Part shown: piece after piece, positions 50,994 to 59,940 of the stretch | Position numbering within the stretch: position 1 is the first letter of the stretch | How the letters are laid out: every line of letters starts with the position of its first letter | Source: Halodurantibacterium daqingensis | Lineage (GTDB): Bacteria > Pseudomonadota > Alphaproteobacteria > Rhodobacterales > Rhodobacteraceae | Reading direction: 5' to 3' | Assembly (NCBI RefSeq): GCF_042666235.1 | Contig: NZ_JBHTFQ010000004.1 | Location: forward strand, 62,001-126,000 | Length of the DNA: 64,000 bases | Position numbers and translations under genes: made by a program | Notes under the pieces: model-generated | What the model saw: only the letters and a program-made list of their open reading frames with translations | The model's database searches: none | Told to the model about the DNA's origin: nothing

Positions 50994-52517
50994 TCAGGAC
51001 GGGGCGGCAACCTCCGTCGCGGGGGTAAAAGCGGGGCCCATCGGCTCCAGCCGCATTCCCGCACCAAGGCGTGTCCAGGGAAGGGCTGCGGGGCTGAGCG
51101 GCATCGGGCCCGGCGCGGTGCAGACGAGGATCTGTTCGGCGATCGGCGCAAAGTCCGCGCGGAAATGAACCGAGCTCTTGTTGACGAGGATCGCCATTTC
51201 AAGCGGTTCGATCCCGACCATGCGATACATCGCCTGATCGGCCATCTGTGCCTTGTGGCTGGTGACGGCGACACGGACATCGCCGATCCGAAGGCAGGCC
51301 GATGGCCCCAGATCCAGCGGCGCACCGCCATAGAAGGGCCCGGGGGCGACGAAGCGGCCGTTGCTCAGATGCTCGACGTGGAAGCGCGCGGTGAAGGGCG
51401 CGTCGCCCGCGATGCCCGAACTGCCGCCCAAGGCGATCGTGATCTCGGCGCCGACACCGGCGGCATGGGCAGCGGCGGCAGCGGCCGGATCGACCATCAG
51501 GCCAAGGGCGGCGCGGGCCGCGCCTTGCCGCACCAGCGCGCGCAACATGCCGGTCGTGTTGGAGTCGCCCCCCGCGCCGGGATTGTCCTGCGTATCGGCG
51601 ATGATCACGGGCCGCTGCGCCCCCTGTGCAAGGCGCATCGCCTCGCGCACGCCGGCATCGGGGTCGAAGGACTGGCCGGCAAAGGCGGGCTCTGCCCTGG
51701 CGACCGCGGCGGCGATCGTCTCGGCCGCGGCCTCGGCGGCCTCGCGGCTGTCGGCATAGGCCACCACGGTCGGCCCGCATTCCGGGAAATCCGCCGCCGG
51801 AAAGCCCGGGAAGAAGGAAGCCGAGCGCACCGCGCCCTGTTCCGTCCGGTCCAGCAGCGCATAGATGCTGCGGGCGGGTTCCAGATCGGTGCATTGCCAG
51901 GCGATCGGGATCAGGAAAGGCAGGCGCCGGAACGCCTTGACCCAGCGCGGCCCGGACATCAGCGCGTCCAGCGCCGCCGCCGCGCGGCGGCCGGTTTCGG
52001 CCATGTCCACATGCGGATAGGTGCGAAAGCCCACCAGCAGATCGGCCGAGGCGACCATCTTCGCGGTGATATTGCCGTGCAGATCCAGCGCAGCCACGAT
52101 CGGCACATCGGGACCGACGGCAGTTCGGACACGCTCGAGCAACCGGCCTTCGCCATCTTCCTCGTGCTCGGCCATCATCGCGCCATGCAGATCAAGAAAA
52201 ACGCCATCCAGCCGGCCTGCGGCGCGAATGCCCGAAATGATCTCGTCCGTGATGCTTTCATAGGCATCGCGTGTAACCGGGGCCGAGGGAATCGCCCCCG
52301 CCCAGAGAATCGGCACCGCGTCCCAACCCGCGGCTGCGGCGTGATCCGCCGCGCCACCGATGCCAAGGTTGATCCCGCGCGAGGCGGTCAGCAGCGCCGG
52401 GCCCCGTGCCATCGGCATATAGCCACCCCCCTGAACAAAGGCGGCCATTGTCGCCTTTGTGGGCGCAAAGCTGTTTGTTTCGTGGACAAATCCTGCCAAT
52501 GCGACGCGTTTCGACAT
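50994..52517 (-). CDS. MlrC-like M81 family metallopeptidase
   Basis: From the ATG at 52517 (GGAG site) the protein has 507 residues. The N-terminal VALAGFVHETNSFAPTKA and FLDLHGAMMAEHEEDGEGRL and ALDLHGNIT motifs, plus DNPGAGGDSNTTGMLRALV in the second half, define the MlrC family. The founding member cuts linear microcystin breakdown peptides; most homologues have unknown substrates. It is first in the minus-strand run with the dpp-type transporter and M20 enzymes and is divergent from the IclR gene. Confidence 0.88.
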   Translation of the reverse strand: MSKRVALAGFVHETNSFAPTKATMAAFVQGGGYMPMARGPALLTASRGINLGIGGAADHAAAAGWDAVPILWAGAIPSAPVTRDAYESITDEIISGIRAAGRLDGVFLDLHGAMMAEHEEDGEGRLLERVRTAVGPDVPIVAALDLHGNITAKMVASADLLVGFRTYPHVDMAETGRRAAAALDALMSGPRWVKAFRRLPFLIPIAWQCTDLEPARSIYALLDRTEQGAVRSASFFPGFPAADFPECGPTVVAYADSREAAEAAAETIAAAVARAEPAFAGQSFDPDAGVREAMRLAQGAQRPVIIADTQDNPGAGGDSNTTGMLRALVRQGAARAALGLMVDPAAAAAAHAAGVGAEITIALGGSSGIAGDAPFTARFHVEHLSNGRFVAPGPFYGGAPLDLGPSACLRIGDVRVAVTSHKAQMADQAMYRMVGIEPLEMAILVNKSSVHFRADFAPIAEQILVCTAPGPMPLSPAALPWTRLGAGMRLEPMGPAFTPATEVAAPS

Positions 52518-52557
52518 TCTCTCGCTCCTGAAGGGCTTGGCATGGGGCGGTGCAGAC

Positions 52558-52576
52558 TGTATCGCACAATGATACA
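52558..52576. promoter_or_regulatory. Palindromic operator candidate between mlrC-like and iclR-like genes
   Basis: TGTATCGCACAATGATACA has perfect inverted arms TGTATC/GATACA around seven bases. It sits centrally in the 119-bp gap between the divergent MlrC-type and IclR-type genes, within an A+T-rich patch. IclR regulators often bind palindromes of this size to control themselves and the divergent operon. Confidence 0.6.
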
Positions 52577-52636
52577 ACTGCATTGTCATAAAAGTCTAAG
52601 CCCCGCCCTTTCGCGCTGTCAACCATCAGGATCGCC

Positions 52637-53449
52637 ATGACGCATACCCCGCTTCGCACGGAACCTGGCCTTCGCCGCCTCAGTGACGACCAGCGCGAGG
52701 ATCCGCTGTTCATCCAGTCAATCGACCGCGCCCTGCAGGTTCTGTCGGCGTTCCACGGGACCGACCGTGCGCTGACCCTGTCCGAGATCGCCCGCCGCGC
52801 CAATATCGACCGCAGCGCGGCCCAGCGCGTCGTGCATACCTTGCGCACGCTGGGCTACATGCGCCGCGACGCGGCTGACCGCGGGTTTCTGCCGGGGGTC
52901 CGGCTTCTGGATCATGCGCTGGATTTCCTGCGCCTTGATCCGCTGGTGCAGCAGGCGACGCCGGTGCTGCTGGAACTGCGGCGCAATGCGCAGGAACGGG
53001 TCGATCTGTCGCTGTTCGACGGGCAGCGGGTTGTCTATGCCGCGCGGATGCAGAGCAAGCGCGAAACCTTCTATGCAACGCTGGTGGGCCACAGCGTGCC
53101 GACCTATTGCAGTTCCGGGGGCTGGGCCATCCTTGCGGCGCTGCCCGAGGCCGAGGCCCGTGCATTGGTCGAGGCATCGGACAGGCGCAGCTTTACCGCC
53201 CACACCCTGACTGCAACCGATACGATCATGGAGCGGGTCGCCGAAACGCGGCAGCAGGGTTTTTCCTGTGCACAGGAGCAGATCCTGGTGGGCGAAATCG
53301 CGATCGGCGCGGCGGTGATGGGTGCCGATGGCCGGCCGGTCGGCGCGGTCCATCTCGCGGGGTCGCTGGGTGAATGGGAGGCCGAGGCCTTTACCCGCCG
53401 CTTTGCACCGCTGGTGGTCGAGGCGGCGCGCGCGATCAGCCGCTATTGA
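52637..53449 (+). CDS. IclR-family transcriptional regulator
   Basis: The 270-residue protein has the N-terminal winged helix (RALTLSEIARRANIDRSAAQ, then RVVHTLRTLGYMRRD) and the IclR effector domain with VVYAARMQSKRETFYATLVG, SGGWAILAALPEAEARALV and SCAQEQILVGEIAIGAAVMG. It is divergent from the peptide operon and has a palindrome in front; it most probably represses or activates that operon in response to its substrate. A TRAP transporter follows convergently. Confidence 0.88.
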   Translation: MTHTPLRTEPGLRRLSDDQREDPLFIQSIDRALQVLSAFHGTDRALTLSEIARRANIDRSAAQRVVHTLRTLGYMRRDAADRGFLPGVRLLDHALDFLRLDPLVQQATPVLLELRRNAQERVDLSLFDGQRVVYAARMQSKRETFYATLVGHSVPTYCSSGGWAILAALPEAEARALVEASDRRSFTAHTLTATDTIMERVAETRQQGFSCAQEQILVGEIAIGAAVMGADGRPVGAVHLAGSLGEWEAEAFTRRFAPLVVEAARAISRY

Positions 53450-53458
53450 CCTGCGCGC

Positions 53459-54721
53459 TCAGGGCAGCAAGGCGAGGCTGAACCACGGCACCAGCGCCAG
53501 CACCACCAGCGCCGCACAGGCGACTGCGTAGAACGGCAGCGTCACCGCCACCACCCGCAGCGGGCTGACACCGGCGACCGAGGCCGCCACGAACAGCCCC
53601 ACCCCCACCGGTGGCGACAGAAGCCCCAGGATCAGGTTGACCGAAACCACCACCCCGAAATGCAGCGGGTGGATGCCATAGACATCGGTCGCGATGGGCA
53701 GCAGGATCGGCACGACCATGATCAGGCCGGGGATCCCGTCGATCACCGTGCCGACCAGCAGCAGCACGACCAGCACCAGCAGCATGAAGGCCATGGGCGT
53801 TGTCGCGACGTCCTGGATCCAGCCGGCAGCCATCTGCGGCACCTGGCCGAAGATCAGCACCCAGGAAAACACCCCCGCCCCCGCGACCAGAAACAGCACC
53901 AGCGCCGAGGACAACCCGGTGCGCAGCAGGATGCCGGGCAGATCGCGCAGGCGCAGGCTGCGGGTATGGAAGATGCCCACCAGCGCCGCCAGAAGCGCCC
54001 CCACCGCGGCCGCCTCGGTCGGCGAGCCATAGCCGCCAAGGATCATGCCGATCACCGCAGCCGGGATGAGCAGCATCGGCAGCGCGGTGCGCAAGGCCGC
54101 AAGCCGGTCGCGCCAGGGCAGGCCCTGCCCCGCCGGAAAGCCCTGCCGCCAGCCCAGAACCGCCACCGTCAGCACGAACAGCAGTGTCAGCAGCAACCCG
54201 GGCAGGATCCCGGCCATCAGCATGTCGCTGACCGCCACCTGCGCCAGAACCGCATAGACCACGAAGACGATCGAGGGCGGAATGATCGGCCCCAGAAGTC
54301 CGCCGAAGGCTGTCAGCCCCGTCGCGAAGGCGCGGTCATAGCCGGCCTTTTCCATTTCGGGCACCATGACCTTGGCCATCATCGCGATCTGCGCGGTCGC
54401 CGATCCGAGGATCGAGGCGACCATCATGTTGGCCAGAAGGTTGATATAGGCAAGCCCGCCGCGCAATGCGCCGACGCAGGCTGCTGCAAGCCGGACAAGC
54501 TGCGTGGTGATCCCGGCTGCGTTCATCAATTCGCCGATCAGGATGAACAGCGGGATCGCCAGCAGCCCGAAATTGTCAAGGGATGTGAACATCTTGAGGG
54601 GATAGCTGTCAAGAAGCAGCGGATTGCCGCTCTGGACGATATAGGCCAGCGCGGCAAGGCACAGGATCAACCCGACTGGCAGGCCGATCAGCAGCAGGGC
54701 CAGAAAGACCAGCGCGGTCAC
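53459..54721 (-). CDS. TRAP transporter large permease (DctM type)
   Basis: The GTG at 54721 overlaps the stop of the small permease (GTGA), giving 420 residues. The membrane protein of 11-12 segments has FGLLAIPLFILIGELMNAAG, SILGSATAQIAMMAKVMVPE, TGLTAFGGLLGPIIPPSIVF and ILGLLSPPVGVGLFVAASVA, all typical of DctM. It uses the sodium gradient to import the substrate delivered by DctP. A longer frame upstream would run through dctQ and is not used. Confidence 0.92.
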   Translation of the reverse strand: MTALVFLALLLIGLPVGLILCLAALAYIVQSGNPLLLDSYPLKMFTSLDNFGLLAIPLFILIGELMNAAGITTQLVRLAAACVGALRGGLAYINLLANMMVASILGSATAQIAMMAKVMVPEMEKAGYDRAFATGLTAFGGLLGPIIPPSIVFVVYAVLAQVAVSDMLMAGILPGLLLTLLFVLTVAVLGWRQGFPAGQGLPWRDRLAALRTALPMLLIPAAVIGMILGGYGSPTEAAAVGALLAALVGIFHTRSLRLRDLPGILLRTGLSSALVLFLVAGAGVFSWVLIFGQVPQMAAGWIQDVATTPMAFMLLVLVVLLLVGTVIDGIPGLIMVVPILLPIATDVYGIHPLHFGVVVSVNLILGLLSPPVGVGLFVAASVAGVSPLRVVAVTLPFYAVACAALVVLALVPWFSLALLP

Positions 54722-55293
54722 GGCGCGGCCCCCGTTTCGGCGGGACCGGGGGGCGGCAGAAGGCCCAGATCCTCGCAGAGGTTGGCAAGCGCATGCAGGC
54801 TGAGCGTCAGCGCGAACCACGGCATGACAAGGAAGGGCAGGAACATCGGAAGGCCAAGCACCGGCGAGACCTCGGTGTAAAGAAAGTTGAAGGTCTGGCT
54901 TTCGTAAAGCGCCACGTCGAAACCGGCGCGGATCAGCCCCGGCAGGTCGAACCAGCGCCAGCACAGCCAGGCCAGCACCAGCCCGAATCCCAGCGCCAGC
55001 GCCGAGGCCAGGACACGCAGCAGATACAGGCCGCGCCCGGGCAGGACCTCGTGCAGGATCTGAACCGCCGGGTGGTTGCGCATCCGCAGCATGAGCGAAG
55101 CGCCCACAAACCCCGCAAGCACCATCGCCTGAATGGCAAGCTCATCCGCCCAAGCGAGCGTCATGCCCAGGGCGCGCGCCGCCACGTTCAGAAGCACCAG
55201 CCCCGCAATCGCCCCGACCAGCCCCACAAGAAGGCCGCGTTCGACCCGCGCCAGCAGCGCCGAGATCCGGGCGATCGTGCCGATCAGGGCCAT
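54718..55293 (-). CDS. TRAP transporter small permease (DctQ type)
   Basis: From the ATG at 55293 (AAGGAGA site) the 191-residue protein has four membrane segments, with LAWADELAIQAMVLAGFVGA as the conserved WADE-like motif and MRNHPAVQILHEVLPGRG after it. It pairs with DctM, which starts by overlap, and with DctP at 55417. Confidence 0.9.
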   Translation of the reverse strand: MALIGTIARISALLARVERGLLVGLVGAIAGLVLLNVAARALGMTLAWADELAIQAMVLAGFVGASLMLRMRNHPAVQILHEVLPGRGLYLLRVLASALALGFGLVLAWLCWRWFDLPGLIRAGFDVALYESQTFNFLYTEVSPVLGLPMFLPFLVMPWFALTLSLHALANLCEDLGLLPPPGPAETGAAP

Positions 55294-55416
55294 GGGGGTC
55301 TCCTTCGTTCTGCGGTGGCCACCTGCGGGGCGGGGCCGCCCAGGGCTGCGCCGTTGCCACGGGGCCATCCCGGCGTGCAACGCGGAAGGCCACGCGACGA
55401 CGGCCCGATCCTTTGC

Positions 55417-56394
55417 TCAGAACTCGGCGGCGAGCGCCCGCAGCCGCGCGACATACGGCGTCTGCGCACCCCATTCGGCATCCCAGCGCGCGACGATGTC
55501 GCCAAAGAACGCGGGTCCCACATTCTCGGTGATGACGATGCCGGGTGCTTCGCGCAGCCGTGCCAGCTTGCCGTCCTCTTCGGCGACGAAACGGTCGATC
55601 GTCCGGTCGCAATGGATCTGGACCGCCTCGGCGATGATGGCCTGATCCTCGGGCGAAAACCCGGCCCAGACGCGGCCCGACACCAGTGCCACCATGCCGA
55701 ACATGTGATGGTTCGTCTCCATCAGATAGGGCGCATGCTCATAGTAGCGGAAGTTGATGATGGATTCATAGTCCATGTCGATCGCGTCGATCTGGCCATT
55801 GGCCAGCGCATCATAGACCTGGGTCAGCGGCATCGGCGCTGGCGCTGCGCCGAACATTTCGAAGAAGCTGCGGATCGCCGGGGCAGGCGTGATGCGGAAG
55901 CGCATGCCGCGCAGATCGGTCGCCGCGGCAACCGGCTGGCGCGTCAAGAGCTGGCGCATGCCGGTCATGGCATAGCAAAGGCCCACCGTGCCGGTTGCCC
56001 GTGGCAGGGCGTCCAGGATCTCGCGCGCGGGGTCAGATCGCAGCACCCGCGCCGCATCAGCGATGTTCTCCACCAAGAAGGGCGCATGAAGGGCCGCCAT
56101 GTCAGGCACGCGCGTGGTTACCTCGGCCGTGGTGAGCCAAGCCATGTCCAGCGCCCCGGTCTGAAGCTGTTGCAGCATCGTCGCCTCGTTTCCCAGCTGC
56201 CCCGAGGGGAAGGGCACGATGGTGAAGCGGCCGTCCGACAGGGTGGACAGCGTGGCCGAAAGCGCTTCGACTTCCTGGTTCCAGACATGGGCGGGCGGCG
56301 TGATCAGACCCAGCCGAAGCGCGCGTTCCTGCGCTGCGCCAGGGACTGCGACGAAAGCCGCGGCGCAGGCCATCAGAATGCCTTTCCAGTTCAT
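55417..56394 (-). CDS. TRAP transporter substrate-binding protein (DctP type)
   Basis: The 325-residue protein begins with a signal peptide (MNWKGILMACAAAFVAVPGA) and shows DctP features: FPSGQLGNEATMLQQLQTGA, MRFRITPAPAIRSFFEMFGA with the Arg that binds the carboxylate, and PMPLTQVYDALANGQIDAID. It binds an organic acid in the periplasm. The ATG at 56394 has a GAGGA site. It is the first gene of dctPQM; no sensor kinase lies near. The substrate is unknown. Confidence 0.9.
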   Translation of the reverse strand: MNWKGILMACAAAFVAVPGAAQERALRLGLITPPAHVWNQEVEALSATLSTLSDGRFTIVPFPSGQLGNEATMLQQLQTGALDMAWLTTAEVTTRVPDMAALHAPFLVENIADAARVLRSDPAREILDALPRATGTVGLCYAMTGMRQLLTRQPVAAATDLRGMRFRITPAPAIRSFFEMFGAAPAPMPLTQVYDALANGQIDAIDMDYESIINFRYYEHAPYLMETNHHMFGMVALVSGRVWAGFSPEDQAIIAEAVQIHCDRTIDRFVAEEDGKLARLREAPGIVITENVGPAFFGDIVARWDAEWGAQTPYVARLRALAAEF

Positions 56395-56702
56395 CGTGCG
56401 GTCCTCCTCATCGGGCGCGCTGCCGGATCCGGCCTTGCCCTGCCCGGGCAAAGGCCAGCGGTTGCTTGCTCTTGCCCGCAATCGACCCGCGTTTCAAGCA
56501 CTGCGTTGCCGCTCGTCACACTTCATGCAGGCGTCGATCGGGGCGGCCGCGCGCGCGCGGCCAGCGCGGATCCGGTGGGGGCCGATGGCCAGCCCGGGCC
56601 CCTCGTCTGCGCTGCGGGACCGGGGGTCGTCGGCTGCGGCCGGCGATTGAAACGCCCTGCGCCGGTCTTACCTATGCACCCCGAAACCGCAGTGGAGTTG
56701 AC
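56395..56702. other. 308-bp divergent intergenic region
   Basis: The gap between the TRAP binding-protein gene and the OYE gene holds the two divergent promoters but no clear operator. At 56545-56562 there is an 18-bp all-GC palindrome (GGCCGCGCGCGCGCGGCC) of uncertain meaning. Confidence 0.4.
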
Positions 56703-57818
56703 ATGACCAGCCAGAACGAAACGCTTTTCCGGCCGTTTCGCATCGGAACGCTTGAACTGAAAAACCGCATCGTCATGGCGCCGATGACCCGGAATGCCGC
56801 GCCCGATGGCATCCCCGGGCCTGCCAACGCGGCCTATTACCGCAAACGGGCGGAAGGGCAGGTCGGGCTGATCCTGTCCGAGGGAACGGTGGTCGAGCGT
56901 CCTGCCTCGCGCAATGAGCCGCATGTGCCTTTTTTCTTCGGGGAGGCGGCGTTGGCCGGCTGGAAGAGTGTGATCGATGCCGTCCACGCGGCTGGCGGGC
57001 GGATGGGGCCGCAGATCTGGCACACCGGCTCGACGCGCGGAGGGTCCGGCTGGGAGCCGGACGCGCCGGTGGAAAGCCCCTCGGGGCTGCTTGCGCCGGG
57101 CAAGCCGCGTGGCCGGGTGATGAGCGAGGAAGACATCGCCGACACGGTGGCGGCCTTTGCCCGCGCGGCTGCCGATGCGCGCCGGCTCGGGTTCGACACG
57201 GTCGAGATCCACGGCGCCCATGGCTATCTGATCGACCAGTTCTTCTGGTCCGGAACCAACCAACGCAGCGATGCCTATGGCGGAGCAACGATCGCCGAAC
57301 GGTCGCGCTTCGCGGCCGAGATCGTGGCGGCCGTGCGCGCGGCGGTGGGGCCTGATTTCCCGGTGATCCTGCGGGTCAGCCAGTGGAAGCAACAGGATTA
57401 TGGCGCCCGTCTTGCCACCAGCCCCGATGAGATGGCCAGCTGGCTTGTGCCCCTGGTCGAGGCCGGAGCCAATGTGCTTCATTGCTCGCAGCGCCGTTTC
57501 TGGGAGCCGGAGTTCCCCGAGATCGATGGCGAGGAGGGGCTCAACCTTGCGGGCTGGGCCAAGAAGCTTACCGGGGCCGCAACGATCAGCGTCGGGTCTG
57601 TTGGCCTCTCGGGCGAATTTCTGGCGGCGTTCGGGGGCGAGAACTCGCGCAGTGTCGGGATCGAGGGTCTGATCCGCCGGATGGAGCGGGACGAGTTCGA
57701 CCTGATCGCGGTAGGCCGCGCGCTGATCAGCGATGCCGACTGGGTGAAGAAGGTCCGCGAAGGCGCACAGGAACAGCTTCAGGGCTTCAACCCGGCATCG
57801 CTTGCCGAACTGGTCTGA
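56703..57818 (+). CDS. Old yellow enzyme-family NADH:flavin oxidoreductase
   Basis: The ATG at 56703 (GTGGAG site) gives 371 residues. It is a TIM-barrel flavoenzyme: LKNRIVMAPMTRNAAPDG near the start, ILSEGTVVERPASRNEPHVP, the substrate His pair in VEIHGAHGYLIDQFFW, and QRSDAYGGATIAERSRF. These reduce activated C=C bonds with NAD(P)H, often in breakdown of unsaturated acids or nitro compounds. It is divergent from the TRAP operon, whose substrate might be its target. The C-terminal flavin/Fe-S domains of 2,4-dienoyl-CoA reductase are absent. Confidence 0.9.
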   Translation: MTSQNETLFRPFRIGTLELKNRIVMAPMTRNAAPDGIPGPANAAYYRKRAEGQVGLILSEGTVVERPASRNEPHVPFFFGEAALAGWKSVIDAVHAAGGRMGPQIWHTGSTRGGSGWEPDAPVESPSGLLAPGKPRGRVMSEEDIADTVAAFARAAADARRLGFDTVEIHGAHGYLIDQFFWSGTNQRSDAYGGATIAERSRFAAEIVAAVRAAVGPDFPVILRVSQWKQQDYGARLATSPDEMASWLVPLVEAGANVLHCSQRRFWEPEFPEIDGEEGLNLAGWAKKLTGAATISVGSVGLSGEFLAAFGGENSRSVGIEGLIRRMERDEFDLIAVGRALISDADWVKKVREGAQEQLQGFNPASLAELV

Positions 57819-58628
57819 TCGCCAAGCCGGGAGCCGAAGCCGGCAATCGCCTGCTCCGGCTTCCGCAGGGCGGATACAGGATGCTGACGCAGGCGGCAGG
57901 CACGCGCCGTGTTGCACAGCGATGCGGCAGCGCCGGTCTTTGCCGGGCAAGCCTGCAATCGAGGGTTGACCTCGGACCGCGCTCTGCCTAGCTGGACGGG
58001 TATCCGCGGTTTCCTCGCGGTGATCCTTCCCCGTCTCGGGCCGCTTTTCCTCCCGGCGCTTCCCGGGGCGGGGTCGAGGATGTCGCATGCCGGCTGCCTG
58101 CCAGCCACCGGGTTTGCCGGGGCACTAAGCTGCCTTGGAGGGCGCGTGGCAGCCGTGGACGGGAAGGCGACGATGCTGCGGCGCACGGTCGGGTTTGAGG
58201 ATCATCGCCTGCGCATCAGCATCCCGGCTGCATGCCTCGGCGCCTCACGATCGGGCGGTGCCTTGACCGCGGCAGATCACCCGCACCTCACATGTGCCCC
58301 GACGCCGCGCGGCAACGATGATGATGCAGCCTGTGGCATCGTTCTGCGGTCTCCGGGGTTGCGGGTCCGGGTCAGGTGGCTCAGGACGGCGGGGCAAATC
58401 GTTTCGCGCGGCGCCGCAGCCAGGCCGCAGAGGGCTCTGCTGACGGACTGCGCCCCCACCATGCCTGGTGCATGGCGTCAGGCGGCAAGGAAGCCACGAT
58501 GCCGCCCTGCGGTGATCCCCCGGCTTCGGGAGGCGAATTGGCCGCACGCCCTGTGGCAAGCGCCAGAGACCGCGCCGTGCGGCCGGCCGGGGCCAGCGCC
58601 GCGGATCGCCGGAACTGGCGGCGCCCGT
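57819..58628. other. 810-bp region without recognised gene
   Basis: Between the OYE gene and the convergent hypothetical gene there is a stem-loop just after the OYE stop and otherwise nothing I recognise. Open frames are present in all phases but are Arg/Pro-rich, lack ribosome sites and match no family. Confidence 0.45.
57836..57863 (+). terminator. Stem-loop downstream of OYE gene
   Basis: GAAGCCGG pairs with CCGGCTTC around a 12-base loop, starting 17 bases after the stop. It has no U tract; a terminator role is likely from position only. Confidence 0.45.
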
Positions 58629-59729
58629 TCAGAAGTAATCCTCGTCCTGATCCGGCCCGGATCCGCCCTGCCGCAGTTCTTCGGGCAGAAGTGCAGGAGG
58701 GGCGGCACCGCCCATCGGATCGGAAAGAAGCTCCTCGGCCAGGCGGGCCTGTTCTTCCCCTTCACTCACCAGGGCCCAGAGACGACGCATGTCTTCTTCG
58801 AAGCGCGCATCGCCGATTTCGCCGGCATCACGGAGCTTCTCGATTTCGCGCATCACTTCGACGGCATAGTCGGTGAGCCCCAGCGCCTGCACGGCCCCGT
58901 TCGAGATGATGTCATGTCGCACCGCATGGGCGAAGGCATACAGCACGAGCTGCGACAAGGCCTCGGCGGCGGAATCGCCGCGCGCGATGCGATGGGCGAC
59001 CAGAGCGTCGCCGGCCATCGTCATTTCCATTCCCAGTCCCTCGATCACCTCGCGCAGGCTTTCCAGAAGGGCCGGATCGATGGCCGGGGCAGGGGTAACG
59101 ATGACAGCAGGTGTTCCGCCCAGCTCTTCGGTGTAGGCGCTGGCGGCGGCGCGCTCGGCCGCCGTCGGGCGGGCGGGTCTGGGCAGTGGAGACGGTGCGC
59201 GGGGCTGGTCCTTGGGCGGCGCGGCGCGCGGATCGGCGGGCAGATCGGGGTGCTGCGGCGGGACGGCGTGATCGGACCCGGTCGTCGGCGTCGTCGGCGC
59301 TGTGGCGGGCTGATCCTCGGCGGCCGCGATCGCGAGGCCCGAGGCACCGGGCGTGGCTTCGTCGCTCGGGGGCATCGGATCCGTCGCGGCTGCCGGCGGC
59401 GCTTCGGCGACAGGGGTCGATGCTGCAACCGCGGACTGATCGGGCTGGGGTGCGGCGGGCTCCGCTTCGGGCGCCTCGGGCCGTGCAACCGGCTGCAGCA
59501 ACGTCCGCGTGCGCGCACCGAACAGCCGGCGCAACAGGAAGGGGCGGCGCTCGATCTCTTCCACCAGCCCCAGCGCCCTGAGCCGGCCAAGCGCACGTCC
59601 GACCTCTAGCCCGCGTCCCCGTGCAACCACCAGCAGGACGTCGCGGTCAAAGGCACCCTTTTCGGCGTGGAGATCCCGGATCACGGACAGCAGATCCTGT
59701 TCGGCCCGGTCAAGCGTCTTGTCCTGCAT
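58629..59729 (-). CDS. Unrecognised protein: helical N-domain, Pro/Ala-rich linker, helical C-domain
   Basis: The 366-residue protein starts at 59729 after GAGGG. Residues 1-75 (LLSVIRDLHAEKGAFDRDVL, GRALGRLRALGLVEEIERRP) look like a winged-helix-type fold, with FLLRRLFGARTR after it. Residues ~80-195 are an acidic-to-basic Pro/Ala/Thr-rich linker with no predicted order. Residues ~200-366 form a helical domain (LLESLREVIEGLGMEMTMAG, LTDYAVEVMREIEKLRDAGE) with an acidic end (SGPDQDEDYF). No signal peptide or catalytic motif is visible. The codon use fits its neighbours, and it is a real gene by coding pattern. Function unknown; DNA binding is only a guess. Confidence 0.7.
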   Translation of the reverse strand: MQDKTLDRAEQDLLSVIRDLHAEKGAFDRDVLLVVARGRGLEVGRALGRLRALGLVEEIERRPFLLRRLFGARTRTLLQPVARPEAPEAEPAAPQPDQSAVAASTPVAEAPPAAATDPMPPSDEATPGASGLAIAAAEDQPATAPTTPTTGSDHAVPPQHPDLPADPRAAPPKDQPRAPSPLPRPARPTAAERAAASAYTEELGGTPAVIVTPAPAIDPALLESLREVIEGLGMEMTMAGDALVAHRIARGDSAAEALSQLVLYAFAHAVRHDIISNGAVQALGLTDYAVEVMREIEKLRDAGEIGDARFEEDMRRLWALVSEGEEQARLAEELLSDPMGGAAPPALLPEELRQGGSGPDQDEDYF

Positions 59730-59940
59730 GTTGCCCTCATCTGCAAGCGGAAGGCCAGATCGCAGATCGCGTGCAGCGCGTCAATTGGTGTTGCACCTTC
59801 GGGCAGGATGTTGCCCGGCCTGACCATCGCGCGCCACCGAAGGGAGATGGGGCAGAGGTGGTTGCAACTCCGGCCCTGCGCGTGGAAAGTCGCACAAGAC
59901 TCGTGACGCCAAGCCCGTTCCAACCCAGCCGAGGATCTTC

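Noticed and set aside
49089..52640. A long plus-strand open frame opposite the peptide-binding protein and mlrC-like genes
   Set aside because: It is a shadow of two well-supported minus-strand genes, with Arg/Gly/His-rich translation and no domains.
56545..56562. All-GC 18-bp palindrome as an operator
   Set aside because: Alternating GC sequence forms such palindromes by chance in very G+C-rich DNA; nothing else supports a regulatory role.
57909..59609. Long plus-strand frame through the OYE-downstream gap and the unknown gene
   Set aside because: Most of it is antisense to the unknown 366-residue protein gene, and the first part is Arg/Pro-rich without family similarity or ribosome site.
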